DNA of 24,320 nt from Poteriospumella lacustris. Lineage: Eukaryota > Sar > Chrysophyceae > Chromulinales > Dinobryaceae. The notes beneath the pieces were generated by a model. That model was not told where the DNA came from. It searched no databases and was given only the letters and a program-made list of their open reading frames with translations. The stretch covers positions 2,565 through 26,884 of the forward strand of contig SMOI01000231.1 of the NCBI GenBank assembly GCA_008000375.1, given 5' to 3'. Below are positions 12,001 through 17,510 of this stretch, one piece after another. The position numbers and the translations under genes were made by a program. Positions within the stretch are counted from its first letter, which is position 1. Each line of letters opens with the position of its first letter.

Positions 12001-15000
12001 GCGGATGGGCTCAAACAGGTGAGCAATCCAACGCTCCGTGTCCGCCAACTCGGCGGGGTCGTATTCACGATCCCACTCTTCCCCCAACGGAGGGCACACG
12101 TTGTGCGGCGTCTTCCAGTATTCAATTTCGTGATTCAAACCCACCAAACGGAATTTATCACAGTTCTCCGCGGTGGCGATCAACGATGCTTGAATAGTCG
12201 CGTCACCGAAGATCATGTTCACATCGGGATGGTTCGCAACGTCGGGAATCAGAGCCGACAAGTGCTTCGACCGCAAGGTCATCTGACCCAGCTGCACGTC
12301 GATCTCGACGCCCAACATACCATTGTCTTCAACCTCGCCGACTTGGTTGTCGTATGAATGCTGGCGCTGCAGCTTCATCGAAGGAGGCAGAGCAAACTCA
12401 TTGTCCCCGCCGTCCTTCTTGTCGTCCTCGGCAACGGTCGTACGAGTAGAACCGACCGCCCAACGACCACACGAACGATCGCCTTGAATACGACTCCAAC
12501 GGTTTTGATCATCCAAAATCGCGGCACTGGCTTTGAAACTACCCGTCAGCGACGAGCTCACCTGGAGTACGGTTTGCATGACCTCGTCGAGGATACCCTG
12601 GCGGCATTGGCCCAGCCAGGTGATCAACCGACGACGATTCACTTGCAACAATTCGTAAATCTCCGTTTCTGGCATTTGCAAGAGCGGGCCTTCGACCGTG
12701 CTCTTGTTCCACGTGTGGCGGGTCGTCAAGTACACGAAGCTGCCCAAGAGGGTCTTCGCGACATCCGGTGTGTACTGGAAGTCGTGGTAGTTGCGATACA
12801 TCAACATCTTGTGCGAATGCAAATCACACGCCAAACGAGAGTTGCGATCAATCAACGTCTCGTTGGTGGGATCCTTCGACGTCTCCATGTCCAAACGCTT
12901 CAAGTAATCCTCCAGCAACGGTGCGAACTGCGTATGCAACAGTTCACGGACGGAGTCCAAGCCTTCCTTGAGCTTCGTCAGGGTCTCCGCATTCACATCA
13001 GAATCGCGCAAAGGCCAGTCGATGCAATCGTGGGTACGAAGATTGTAGTCGACCAAAAACGACAAATAGTTGTCGACGCGGGAGCCCAAGCGAGTGGCGT
13101 ACAGGATGATCGTCGTCGACGTGTTGAAGGTATCCGACTTCTCATCGACGACAGAACCTGTGTCGCATGCCAACGCACCACGAAGCAGAGACAATGTCGA
13201 GCGAATCACGGTCTCAGGGGAACGCACCAATTCGTTGAGCAACATGCCGTACGGTGACGCCAACAAGTCCGGGTTTGTGCTGGGCACCATCGTCGGTTCC
13301 ACCTTGCACATGTCCATGCGCAAGTATTTGCCGGGCTCAAACAACACCGAATCCAAAATATTGCGCAACTCTGGGCTTTGCAACTTGTGGATACGATCGT
13401 CGCTGGCGAAGAAGGACATGATCAGGGGCACACGCAGATAAGGCACGGTCATGTACGAGATCAGCAGTTCACTGTCGCGTTGGTTGAGGACCTGACCAGC
13501 TTTGTCATCGAACGCGGGCAAGTTCGGGCGGTAAATCACGTCGTCTTCGGATTTGATCGATGGGGGTGGCACGTAGAACGAAGGGGTCGCGGTACTGGGG
13601 AAACGATGGGTGGGCAATGACTCCGGGGGAATTGGCTTGCCCGTCATGGGATCCGTTTGCTTGGGATCAGGTCGACAACGCAGCTCCGTTCGGAAGGCAT
13701 TGACGGCGAAGCCACCTTCTTCCTCATTCCACCCAAAGGACAATTGGCATTCCATACGAGGCAATCGCGGGATTTCTTGGGGATTCGTGATGTTGACGAA
13801 GTTGCGGAAGACCTTGATGTCCGGGTTGAGGAAGTACTTCCACCAGAAGGCAATGTCGCGGTAGCATTTCAACTCGGGATAGTTCTTGAACAAATCCGAA
13901 CTGATCGGATTGTTGTCCAAGAACCATTGGTAAGGACGTTGCACCGCCAAGGCCGTTTCCTTCGCGATCATGCGCAAATACTTCACCAGTGGCTTGTTGG
14001 GCTTCAGCACGTAGTTTTCCTCCCACGTGAAAATCTTCTCCAAGCGACGCTGTTGTGGCGATTGGAAGTAATCCAAGACCGCCGTCTTCGCGATGGCCAA
14101 CTCTGGCGTATGCACTTCCAATGTTTCGCATTGTGTTGCGAAAGAGCCAACGCTAATACCGAAACCGGCGTATCCGAGCTGACGGTTGTTTGCGCTACGT
14201 CCCATCAAGTGAGAGCAAGCCTCCGAAGGCTCGTCGATTGCAACCTTGCGCATGATCGCATCGGCCAAGGCTGTCAAACAACCATTGACGATGATGATCG
14301 ACGCATCGAAGGAGCGGCTTTGCTGGATCGACAACACCGCCGCCGCGAAATGCTCCGTCACACGTTGCAGGCACAACATCAATTCCACCTGCAATTCGTA
14401 CGTGATGGGCTCGTCCCAGATGCAATCCAAGTTGACGATTTCTTCTTCGTATTCCTTGCCCACGGCGAGATCTTCTTCGAGCTTGTCTCCGAAGCCGTCC
14501 CACGTCTCCTTCGTCTCTTCTTCGTCTTCCTTGTTTTTGTCGTTTTTCTTCTTCGCTTCTTTGCCGGACTTCGCCAACGCTTCTTCACGACGCTTCTTCT
14601 TTTCTTCCTCCTTCTGCTTCTTCTCTTCCTCGCGCTTTTCATCACGGCGCTTGGCGTGACCGGAACGATGTAATTCCGCCTCAGTCAATCCAACACCACG
14701 GGCCTTGGGCACGGGAACCACCTGCGTGAAGACGTTCTCGATCAAGGCGGCAATCAAGAACTTGTCGTTCTTGACGCAATGTTTTTGGTTGTCAATCAAC
14801 GTACACAAGCGATCCGTGCGTCGAATCGATTCAATGGCTTCACGTCGAGTTGACGCCTTGACCGGGATCTGCAACAAATCCACAGGCACATACTTCTGCA
14901 GCGCCACCTGTTGTCCCGGATCAGGATCGTTGGGAGGAGCATCCCAGGCCAGCATGTTACGGAATTGAACAAGAGCAGGATCGTCTTCGGAAGTGGTTTG

Positions 15001-17508
15001 GGGTCCACGTAAATCAATCGGAGGAGGCAATTCCGTTTCATTGATTTTGCAGATATTCACCGCTTCCGTCGCTTCTTCGATTTGCTTGTGGATGGCAGTC
15101 AACACGACCGTGGCGGGACTTTCGGCTTCGTCCACATCCTTGGACTCCTCCGTCTTCATATCGTCCACCAAGCGGACGGCTTGATAACTGAGTTCCTTGA
15201 TGGCCAGATCACAAATGCGCACGCCGTTCGAGCTGGGCAGCATGTAACGCAAATCGTTTTGCATCATCTTGACCAGTTCCGAGCAGAACGTCAGATTCAC
15301 TTGATCGATTTCCAACTTCGACACCTTGCGACGACGCAAGAGATAGTTGAACGATTCCAAAATGCAGCGAACATACGCAGTGTACGACCGTTGAGGCATA
15401 CGGAATTCACCGAATAAGTTCGGGTTCTCAGGATCTTTCGCAGCTTGCGTTTCGGCATCGACCAGCGATGCTTCCAAAGGATGTCCCGTCAAGAACGGCA
15501 ACAAAATGTCATAGAAGCGCTTGGTATCACCAACGTGGGTACGAATGGCCATGTTGTACACGGCCATCCAGAAGACATCGTCAAGGATATTCTTCTTCGG
15601 GATCGAGTTGAGGACCATCGACGTACGGAACTTGATTTGTTGATCTTCCAGGTTGACCGCATGGAACGACAATCCACGGTAGGCGTCCGTTTGGACCACG
15701 ACCATCTTGAAGAAGCGATCGTTGGTACGCTCCAAAATCAGCATCAACTCAAATCCTTCCACGAGGAGAGGGAAAAGAAGAGTCTCCGCAACACCCAATC
15801 CTTGAATGACTTTCTTCAAACGACGAAGGAAATTCAACAACTGAGATTCCGTGGGCGTCTTCAACAACTTCAGCATCAATTTGAAAACCAGCGCACTTTG
15901 TTGCATGACATGCAATGTGTCAGAAAGGGCCACACGAGATTGATGCGACCACTTGAAGACGTCGTCGCGAACGAAAGTGTGGCGCAGCATCTGTTGCATG
16001 GCGAAGTTCACCACTTCGTACGACCATGCCAAGTTCGAAGATGCTTCTAAAGTTGTGCGTTCGATAAATGCATCACCGAAAATAGCAGAGAATGCTGGTG
16101 CCATCCACAGAGGTCTTGGTTTAGCGAACAGCGGCGCCAAGGACAATCCCTTTCGTTGTTCCTCGGCTTCCTTCTTGCGATCCTCGTCGAACTTGCTGAT
16201 CAACTTATCACGCGCTCTGTTCGCCTTCACTTCCTCATGAGTCAAAGCCTTATTTTCAATGCGGATCGTGCGAATAGCGATCTTGCCAGGCATCATGGCG
16301 GCTTGCGCAGAGGAGAAGGCATAGAACGAGGATGGATCGATGGCAAATCGATCGTTGGCCGCGAACGCGTCTTCCTTCAAGATGGCTCCAGCTTCGGTGC
16401 CAACCCAAGTTCTCATTTCACCTTTGGCATTCGGGTCGTCAGCACAACGAACAGAGATCACCACACGCTTCCATTGACCAGACTTCATGCGTGCCTTCGT
16501 CGAGTCACCATAAGTTCCGAAGATGCCCACACCACCAGCTTGGTTAATCAAACATTCTCCATCTGAGCGACTGAGATCCGCTTTTCCGGAGCGCTTGTTT
16601 TCCTTGACGTGAATCAACGCAGTTTGGTACAAGGCGATACCCTCACGTGGAGGCTCCTCGATAAGCTTGATGTCCATGGTAATGGTGTACTCGTTGAGGT
16701 ACTGCTTGGTCTTCCATTTGCTCTTGCCGCCGTATGAGTCACCCCAAGGATCAGGGCCGATACCACCGCCACCATAACCACCGTATCCCCATTCGCTAGC
16801 ATACTTGGCCATGCGCTTCTTTTCCTTCGCTTCCTTCTTCTGACGAGCTTCACGAGTGGCATCACCACCATCGAAAATATCTCCAAGGCTGAGCTTGAGG
16901 CGATAGCCAGCTTGAAGAACGAGAGCAGTGCTTCCGTCTTTGAGAGTCTCGAATACAGCTTCGGGATGCAAAAAATCACGCTTTTCTTCCTTTTCGGCTG
17001 AGTCATCTCCCCAGGCATCCCAGTCTTTGTCCTTATCCTTCTTGGACTTATCTTTGTCCTTATCTTCATCGCCCTCTTCGCCATCCTTCTTCTTGGATGA
17101 CTTGGCGGCAGCTTCAGCAGCTTGCGTCGCTTTCTCCAAAAGTTCGTCGAATCGCTTCGGATCGATCATTTCACAGTTCTTGGGCCAGCTTTCAGCGCCC
17201 TTTCGGAAGTCGAAGAGCATGTAGGGAGGCACCTTCTCACCCTCTTCTTCTTCCTCACCGCGCTTCTTGCGATCTCTCTTGGCCTTGTTAGTTTCAGCGT
17301 CTGAATCGGAGTCGCTTCCATCGTCAAGACCACCTTTTTCCTCACCGGCGTTCAAGACGTCGTCGGCGAGAGTGTCGAAGTTGTTCTCATGATCAGGCTT
17401 GACTGCACTTTTGTCACCACCGTTATTCCCGAACAACAAGCCGGCAGCGAAAGGATTTCCTGCCTTCTTTTTGCCTGCCTTCTTCGTTGGTAACCCGAAG
17501 GAGCTCAT
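1..17508 (-). CDS. Giant multidomain DUF3638/DUF3645 helicase-like protein with thioredoxin and WWE domains (C-terminus beyond window)
   Basis: One frame runs from ATG at 17508 (start MSSFGLPTKKAGKKK) to position 1 with no stop: 5836 codons, incomplete at the C-terminus. I read it through and confirmed the register at both edges and several interior points. Approximate domains by residue: 1-260 basic, acidic and Gly-rich; 268-425 LamG/ConA-like; 430-1700 unrecognised, mostly helical, with a charged linker near 950-1000; 1732-1807 DUF3638-associated beta module; 2130-2190 Tudor-like; 2690-2780 thioredoxin-like without CXXC; 2860-2936 WWE-like; 2980-3235 split SPRY-like; 3432-3497 WWE; 3770-3870 thioredoxin with WCGPC; 4185-5410 helicase-like core (Walker A MGAGKT 4232-4237, DEVD 4370-4373, SGTP 5232, QGAYRMR 5394); 5500-5560 Ala/Glu-rich; 5640-5680 Glu/Gln coiled coil. 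DUF3638/3645 proteins are often labelled ubiquitinyl hydrolase, but I see no protease triad. An NTP-dependent remodelling role, probably cytosolic or nuclear, is inferred: no signal peptide or membrane segment is seen. In-frame introns are not fully excluded. Confidence 0.93.
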   Translation of the reverse strand, partial: MSSFGLPTKKAGKKKAGNPFAAGLLFGNNGGDKSAVKPDHENNFDTLADDVLNAGEEKGGLDDGSDSDSDAETNKAKRDRKKRGEEEEEGEKVPPYMLFDFRKGAESWPKNCEMIDPKRFDELLEKATQAAEAAAKSSKKKDGEEGDEDKDKDKSKKDKDKDWDAWGDDSAEKEEKRDFLHPEAVFETLKDGSTALVLQAGYRLKLSLGDIFDGGDATREARQKKEAKEKKRMAKYASEWGYGGYGGGGIGPDPWGDSYGGKSKWKTKQYLNEYTITMDIKLIEEPPREGIALYQTALIHVKENKRSGKADLSRSDGECLINQAGGVGIFGTYGDSTKARMKSGQWKRVVISVRCADDPNAKGEMRTWVGTEAGAILKEDAFAANDRFAIDPSSFYAFSSAQAAMMPGKIAIRTIRIENKALTHEEVKANRARDKLISKFDEDRKKEAEEQRKGLSLAPLFAKPRPLWMAPAFSAIFGDAFIERTTLEASSNLAWSYEVVNFAMQQMLRHTFVRDDVFKWSHQSRVALSDTLHVMQQSALVFKLMLKLLKTPTESQLLNFLRRLKKVIQGLGVAETLLFPLLVEGFELMLILERTNDRFFKMVVVQTDAYRGLSFHAVNLEDQQIKFRTSMVLNSIPKKNILDDVFWMAVYNMAIRTHVGDTKRFYDILLPFLTGHPLEASLVDAETQAAKDPENPNLFGEFRMPQRSYTAYVRCILESFNYLLRRRKVSKLEIDQVNLTFCSELVKMMQNDLRYMLPSSNGVRICDLAIKELSYQAVRLVDDMKTEESKDVDEAESPATVVLTAIHKQIEEATEAVNICKINETELPPPIDLRGPQTTSEDDPALVQFRNMLAWDAPPNDPDPGQQVALQKYVPVDLLQIPVKASTRREAIESIRRTDRLCTLIDNQKHCVKNDKFLIAALIENVFTQVVPVPKARGVGLTEAELHRSGHAKRRDEKREEEKKQKEEEKKKRREEALAKSGKEAKKKNDKNKEDEEETKETWDGFGDKLEEDLAVGKEYEEEIVNLDCIWDEPITYELQVELMLCLQRVTEHFAAAVLSIQQSRSFDASIIIVNGCLTALADAIMRKVAIDEPSEACSHLMGRSANNRQLGYAGFGISVGSFATQCETLEVHTPELAIAKTAVLDYFQSPQQRRLEKIFTWEENYVLKPNKPLVKYLRMIAKETALAVQRPYQWFLDNNPISSDLFKNYPELKCYRDIAFWWKYFLNPDIKVFRNFVNITNPQEIPRLPRMECQLSFGWNEEEGGFAVNAFRTELRCRPDPKQTDPMTGKPIPPESLPTHRFPSTATPSFYVPPPSIKSEDDVIYRPNLPAFDDKAGQVLNQRDSELLISYMTVPYLRVPLIMSFFASDDRIHKLQSPELRNILDSVLFEPGKYLRMDMCKVEPTMVPSTNPDLLASPYGMLLNELVRSPETVIRSTLSLLRGALACDTGSVVDEKSDTFNTSTTIILYATRLGSRVDNYLSFLVDYNLRTHDCIDWPLRDSDVNAETLTKLKEGLDSVRELLHTQFAPLLEDYLKRLDMETSKDPTNETLIDRNSRLACDLHSHKMLMYRNYHDFQYTPDVAKTLLGSFVYLTTRHTWNKSTVEGPLLQMPETEIYELLQVNRRRLITWLGQCRQGILDEVMQTVLQVSSSLTGSFKASAAILDDQNRWSRIQGDRSCGRWAVGSTRTTVAEDDKKDGGDNEFALPPSMKLQRQHSYDNQVGEVEDNGMLGVEIDVQLGQMTLRSKHLSALIPDVANHPDVNMIFGDATIQASLIATAENCDKFRLVGLNHEIEYWKTPHNVCPPLGEEWDREYDPAELADTERWIAHLFEPIRKNFFDGPMPPPMQFMMTSKATPEDAEVAVMVGLHQKLGGPYKLVYLFRRLKCLHIYECVSQGRDWWFTLHLTTDHRYCLRELEPSTQPRQQQFPDWWIRAGGSAYPVGLGDVLFNDVEGVSRQPTLSVLVHRDQSHKLNLSGGRETLVPSRLLYGVVPETLLDNYYFWQDESIAPAGTRVDDLPVVSRGYKRIRGYPREDDGEYMIIVEFLSTGDWSDTRATGSKSSKIIQCTGFPGRSVKITRRPLEIVKAEFKARQRIAGHIESLKLLTIPKLQKKKKSKDDKKDDVDEKDGDRYEIDEEVEADHEGNGSEFWPAVVRRANDNGTYDIEYQGEYKWAGTQKNMSAEFIQRKGESERKKRGEGLWHWDGMSDDEEDDWRSATDDGNGDDDDDDDEDANVKKDRLPFHQFDQLSKVLEAAKYDVDACLIALSELSMGPKSRAFTEVADLAKSVQSTLDSLVNMVDEDSEKVKPVDSEDMIMLNLLYAPRSSRLHSIMKVLARIENVGYICAWTKLKNIKEQELPNYLEYGCPPIDLIELPSLKLAFTGRVDHTGEYRLFSVDHVDLFISNERNPTYEKLLAGIPHSIILSNVRGETQILVPVIPAVRVRIANEPFSTFIVLQRGEVETLAERFFLYPIHVSFSFLLTKGVNSALYLMLLRLLHRDYAEVFRLADSIATDTEFNKEGISIYKRFTNANDDWHPDAHACRLKISLVTIDSGMDLPWDLTIECARFIVKLDAISSACRISPREELQILESDFIVTSTTHPKYNKEIHDEYSMALCYNRLQYLKKMVRNYDPARSVEIPCILPARSVTRNWPYYQDNTIFGEQYLGLKEVVSQEGSDGSWQYESVGGDEQDAPANGWLVVAVFHTLWSTDCINIMPGVEEMIPIYQDVLNFISVKADRQGMKEVAKQMKITSFPTFLVLRGGKEVERIEGSERVIERLIRSINHNVTQDDKVARAKHRHRIRLEKALEMGKPFVEEEIEEKVGLDWTFDPEQCGENMKIEMDGMCAVLQEDETQEDDVIWEFSTEGNRNWKQFSKDVQKQIEADYRAGKLYSNCYCSTKEGDFYLGSVKITDYEVSGFYGTHYPDYMSMNVRRWGDRLSVPNEEHYLTKEQKDRDKRSAEWREKLAAHRKKMKDERIGKDIECIRGTVGFLANTGVHRWSMTWKHEPSRFGTCDSFGICSELREEFGAGRTPNLGSNDAGASIAIFADGSVYHNGSLLLQVDGDRKRKEKKKEAEAEAVTSPSSATEEVPSTPKDVVEKTADEAAAAPAEAAAATETKTEDDAERKLVSRGTEGVVATGAAAATAAAPTAEAVPPVEGEAAPAVEEKKDELPNIETEVFAPFYGRKSIIVCEFDTTEGGTLRVFIDGKKIDAIEITSVYEKLGGAEIFPCLSISPLEPQLIENRKLVQGKKMEKINEVKRKQEEAAANGEPPSTEDPAKLALLGIDETELFDLFPSVYLNLDMEAVDRDIKAKEDEGKPAPAAPAVAAQEQPSAEAAVTATTSTTINNPFSLGGFADTLLAATPTAGSLFGSAAAATSLFSSFAATTTTQAAPATEAATTEAASAEASGEAKAAEATDDSGKNEIPIEKVRWMYFHSVNGWTLYSPDASRELEEAARESKTAYILQVGTFTHRIKIDRMTVSVDDGESDMRLRKQIMTEGLQGKWEILTTKFEKPHGLNGAGLLKLFERIWSSNESLRGESCGLGFIFLYNLLSGDTRAKVISSGYSGYSSYEGYGSGGGGGGGYYKYGGKSTGGSSNDAHRLATLLAQLYSDRQVKSLPGSVINVLARNRQVSLRMPKFKDTRRSQNPFFVGWVDDNEVSSPLADLFSKLAPMMQNLRRKGTFHFPPGPPHPEMAAPPKTAVISASPEPVALPQDADTPFVYTERLIPEISDYGCEERVVAPVSVNTVAELVSATKFRMKTDAIVAQPPLVLEDTKHFQDVVQQNAGRLIILFFHGTWCGPCKAFQPAYHLLALKTPTALFLKADVDECDQLAIQFKVETVPTIFYLRGGATLSNVLTKVLGGIAFIDQFESNLNKYSTTEEKYLLKDFLTGAPTETKSVRISADDNEVTTLANQPLLGCNEFIVNHQRTAIGLDAVNPALAFDVHQHESAQSAPARAVLHRFRDDVAAFSQFANQSPVVRITHLADNDVRKYFAGDVSAANILNDALRSVQKLLKRLTSIKDADYQMIQDTIPLLEHAVNYVDTTVADPKEKAKRVRYLLYRKAGQNSLIWTEYLFGVLISTKGEADLRKLNPFLTDESIEAILNLTSLTMLRANRLGHTNRCIGTAISLEKMLESILKLSVEDRVAKGEVMIPKLLQLTDDLAKTITMGRYYMTEVPAKVGAFTFDPRYLVFEFVWNIQLRLKQVEIVNDFRRSIKDGRSKVKQMIMGAGKTSVVAPLLALIVADGKSLVLSVVPKALVEMSRTRMRETFAAIMVKRIYTLDFERSTVVKPSMSKSLENAAINRGVVVCTPTTLKSVMLSYVEVLQRLKEANANGLKTKLAEYKTQAQQLSKILELFRTGVMLLDEVDLILHPLKSELNFPIGEKFDLDGSEEGERWNLPVHLFDAFLYFSTGRVSSFEQRGVALDILKQISGVIQKGIAERNLQRLPHIILLNNEFYHKELKPFMAEWAYLWLQKQHLHGIDHQEAIQYLLEGAAAKSDAATKIHLLEQALHKVKMTMGEEAPMVTPTRGHLKAMTQEQRESFDAAATQLMRQASDTVLADEKLHRLLDAEEKFLEKAVAMASTHRALVNDIYDIDDQIESLAKSSGRSLGEIQGQITALQKKIQDIECPRDDSLDNSVVLWCSEAFAPSDGANAGQSSSGDSSVPAICNIIEDLGYSVRRAADVDEAVVKARELQEEGQLRCLIIGGDEVGVGCNASCTKVHFGKCLRCGREWGNHRGHDCPTGGRGSWAAAIGGQKQGQSTKNLDIINKLIDPESAYAMTHKTLPADRIAVYSAHVTLTEPERMKYWNMDTAVFDGSKQLVSWVQAQKLWTSEEEEVVLSKTDQAEKAAREKIELAKMKVELEQLEAQRIATGDTDEQRRKTLHAKAAEKHGELTLSVQAAIGELTVAQKEYEILINLFDATFTSKAKADNIGPQNGRDAACALAWIETHRSTENVTDDEANRHLITKHYRSVLNELAFLRQMELAAKVVAHVTSPHHKKLLNLSHNWLRTFLPHCLAKVNRVSFGLLSKEDCEAALEADPYVPRSRLKLAVPFVGKDVPSKSSEFAHPDIIIGLTILAYRYSGLRQDDYIDVVDRLTAQFSNEIGPARDRDSSLRHEKWVHAAGGAIRGLKATRDGLPWQKHEGLSEEELNNKEVVQLKFLQKSNKEQMDKLYDLIKLEPLVVHHYLQTMIFPQYMRSQREKISASGQAVGGDMLVGKRVGFSGTPSDLLPQELGRCDYETGDDGMMINTCLDRGVSSYEFIEDKWTVEVLLERIAKSESPRYHALIDTGALITGYSNLEVAKQLLDRGLTWCDGVVFLDDDDKQQVLVRATGRVVSAEQCGVSLEKRFAFYDQIHTTGMDIKHVVNATACVTLGKDMVFRDFVQGAYRMRGIGNGQKIRIFVIPEVKELMQRELKDAIIPVPGRDEIANDHVLEDIVAWLIINSLRSEQTQWTMLCIQNIGNLYRKNAFKALRKSTRAFIENKLKEVEAKADGESAEEKSEAVPVPTVGSESAAATEEEEGAAASADAEAKTTAEEGSAETKKSAADEEEEYVEMSKEGPDPFIDNLDKEKALALFTEDIDFSLESGVPDPVPFEEKLRSMLDQHEEFLLPEQHEIGHSIMEIVGQFSMVEGSANRLDTEQEREQEQEQEKEVEQRRDQQVEIEKFVEREYSRQEETQRPWPFRILSQKLTEEDSPDHPFYHLKNFQLKHHEPLPFPDHLFASCNYFNLKWTGLRRVKNVVMVMEYAPSTSSTDLRLKRPDEHQLQLTEAQKSALLKAHTLLGFYAQAHGQDNALAREDVKNAILALTDAPPTDEVLDDVMKTFAS
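1279..4956 (-). other. DUF3638/DUF3645 helicase-like NTPase core (residues ~4185-5410)
   Basis: The entry segment DPRYLVFEFVWNIQLRLKQVE leads into QMIMGAGKTSVVAPLLALIV and LVLSVVPKALVEMSR, the classic DUF3638 block. Walker A is MGAGKT (4232-4237, forward about 4798-4815). The Walker B-like sequence is LLDEVDLILHP (DEVD 4370-4373). After a long insert come VGFSGTPSDLLP (motif III-like, near forward 1813), LIDTGALITG, VFLDDDDKQQVLV, HTTGMDIKH and VQGAYRMRGIGNGQ (motif VI-like arginines, near forward 1300-1329). The order of motifs is that of a two-lobe P-loop motor. The family is usually annotated as a ubiquitinyl hydrolase, but no Cys protease dyad or JAMM motif is visible. Confidence 0.88.
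3265..3348 (-). other. Cys/His cluster, probable zinc-binding site inside the NTPase core (residues 4721-4748)
   Basis: GCNASCTKVHFGKCLRC is followed by GREWGNHRGHDC. The spacing is C-x3-C-x7-C-x2-C-x6-H-x2-H-x-C. The second half (F-x-K-C-x2-C-x3-W-x2-H-x-G-x-x-C-like) recalls the end of IBR/RING2 modules, though the first half does not complete such a domain. It lies between the DEVD lobe and the SGTP lobe. Zinc binding is inferred from spacing only. Confidence 0.6.
5899..6201 (-). other. Canonical thioredoxin domain with WCGPC (residues ~3770-3870)
   Basis: RLIILFFHGTWCGPCKAFQP carries the intact active site W3801-C3802-G-P-C3805, followed by ALFLKADVDECDQLAIQF and VETVPTIFYLRGG with the cis-proline loop. 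All the catalytic features of a dithiol thioredoxin are present. It lies about 360 residues N-terminal to the NTPase core, so redox control of the motor or of a bound partner is a reasonable guess but is not shown. Confidence 0.92.
7018..7215 (-). other. WWE domain 2 (residues ~3432-3497)
   Basis: The segment VRWMYFHSVNGWTLYSPDAS, then RELEEAARESKTAYILQVGT, then HRIKIDRMTVSVDD and MRLRK shows the WWE hallmarks: two Trp in strands 1-2, Leu-Glu-x-Ala in the helix, and the closing 'id...M......R.R'. A Gly/Tyr-rich loop follows (forward about 6725-6815). WWE domains commonly read ADP-ribose chains or couple to ubiquitin ligases. This is the clearer of the two WWE candidates. Confidence 0.72.
7804..8571 (-). 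other. SPRY/ConA-like domain split by an Ala/Glu/Lys-rich insert (residues ~2980-3235)
   Basis: The first part has GTVGFLANTGVHRWSMTW, then SIAIFADGSVYHNGSLL. The second part has SIIVCEFDTTEGGTLRVFID, GKKI and a strand ending IFPCLSISP. Together these read like a B30.2/SPRY or related ConA-like sheet, whose later motif is 'v.v..D...gtl.ffvnG ... l.P.v'. Between the halves lies a low-complexity stretch of about 100 residues rich in Ala, Glu, Lys and Thr. It contains no recognisable domain and is probably a disordered surface loop. Confidence 0.55.
8701..8931 (-). other. WWE-like domain 1 (residues ~2860-2936)
   Basis: It begins VIWEFSTEGNRNWKQFSKDV, with two Trp spaced as in WWE, continues with QIEADYRAGK and ends with the M-x-x-N-V-R-R-W pattern typical of the WWE C-terminal strand. 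WWE domains bind poly-ADP-ribose or join ubiquitin-system proteins (for example in RNF146, HUWE1 and PARPs). The middle is longer and more divergent than in WWE domain 2, so the assignment is weaker. Confidence 0.55.
9169..9441 (-). other. Thioredoxin-fold domain lacking the CXXC pair (residues ~2690-2780)
   Basis: The stretch GWLVVAVFHTLWSTDC, then a long helix, then FISVKADRQGMKEVAKQM and ITSFPTFLVLRGGKEVERIEG reproduces a thioredoxin fold, including the cis-proline (SFPTF) and the following strand. The active site reads W2709-S-T-D-C2713, so only the second Cys position is kept and disulfide exchange is unlikely. It is probably structural, or a monothiol or binding module. A second, complete thioredoxin domain lies about 1090 residues further on. 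Confidence 0.8.
10939..11121 (-). other. Tudor/agenet-like domain (residues ~2130-2190)
   Basis: The sequence runs YEIDEEVEADHEG, then EFWPAVVRRANDNGTYDI, then EYQGEYKW. This is the usual Tudor/agenet layout: 'G..V.A...g...w.paxV......gtYdV.Y.dg'. It is flanked on the N side by a Lys/Asp-rich linker and on the C side by a very acidic run (poly-Asp, forward positions about 10810-10870). Tudor-like domains bind methylated Lys or Arg, or serve as small interaction modules; the ligand here cannot be told. Confidence 0.6.
12088..12315 (-). other. DUF3638-family upstream beta module (residues ~1732-1807)
   Basis: The pattern GVEIDVQLGQMTLRSKHLSAL, then IPDVANHPDVNMIFGDA, matches the 'iDl.tG.....g..l..LP..i..Hp.y..lFg' module that I recall lying upstream of the DUF3638 NTPase in fungal and protist members. 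It is followed by a further strand-rich portion with WWFTLHL. It supports the family assignment independently of the C-terminal core and shows that the homologous region of this giant begins well before the thioredoxin and WWE inserts. Function unknown. Confidence 0.5.
16234..16707 (-). other. LamG/concanavalin A-like domain in the giant protein (residues ~268-425)
   Basis: The segment opens with a strand-rich stretch (YTITMDIKLIEEPP), has a central SGQWKRVVISV strand and ends GKIAIRTIRIENKALTHEEV. The alternation of a 'w..v.v' strand, a short recounting strand and a closing 'i.i...al..eev' motif is typical of LamG/pentraxin-like jelly rolls, where the last element is the usual 'g.i..vriy..aLs..ev' ending. 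Such domains bind glycans or proteins in other families; here the protein shows no secretion signal, so an intracellular scaffold role is inferred. A Gly/Tyr-rich stretch (residues ~238-257) directly precedes it. Assigned by pattern only. Confidence 0.55.
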
Positions 17509-17510
17509 TT

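Noticed and set aside
106-14673. Many long plus-strand ORFs (up to 678 codons) opposite the giant gene
   Set aside because: They are in the exact codon-complement frame, have Leu/Arg/Gln/His-rich composition without family motifs, and the minus strand encodes recognisable domains throughout.
197-16566. Shorter ORFs on either strand within the giant gene
   Set aside because: They are out-of-frame shadows; none shows a family motif and all overlap the supported frame.
1-17508. Deubiquitinase function implied by the usual family label
   Set aside because: No USP, OTU, UCH or JAMM catalytic motif is visible. The recognisable motifs are those of a P-loop NTPase.
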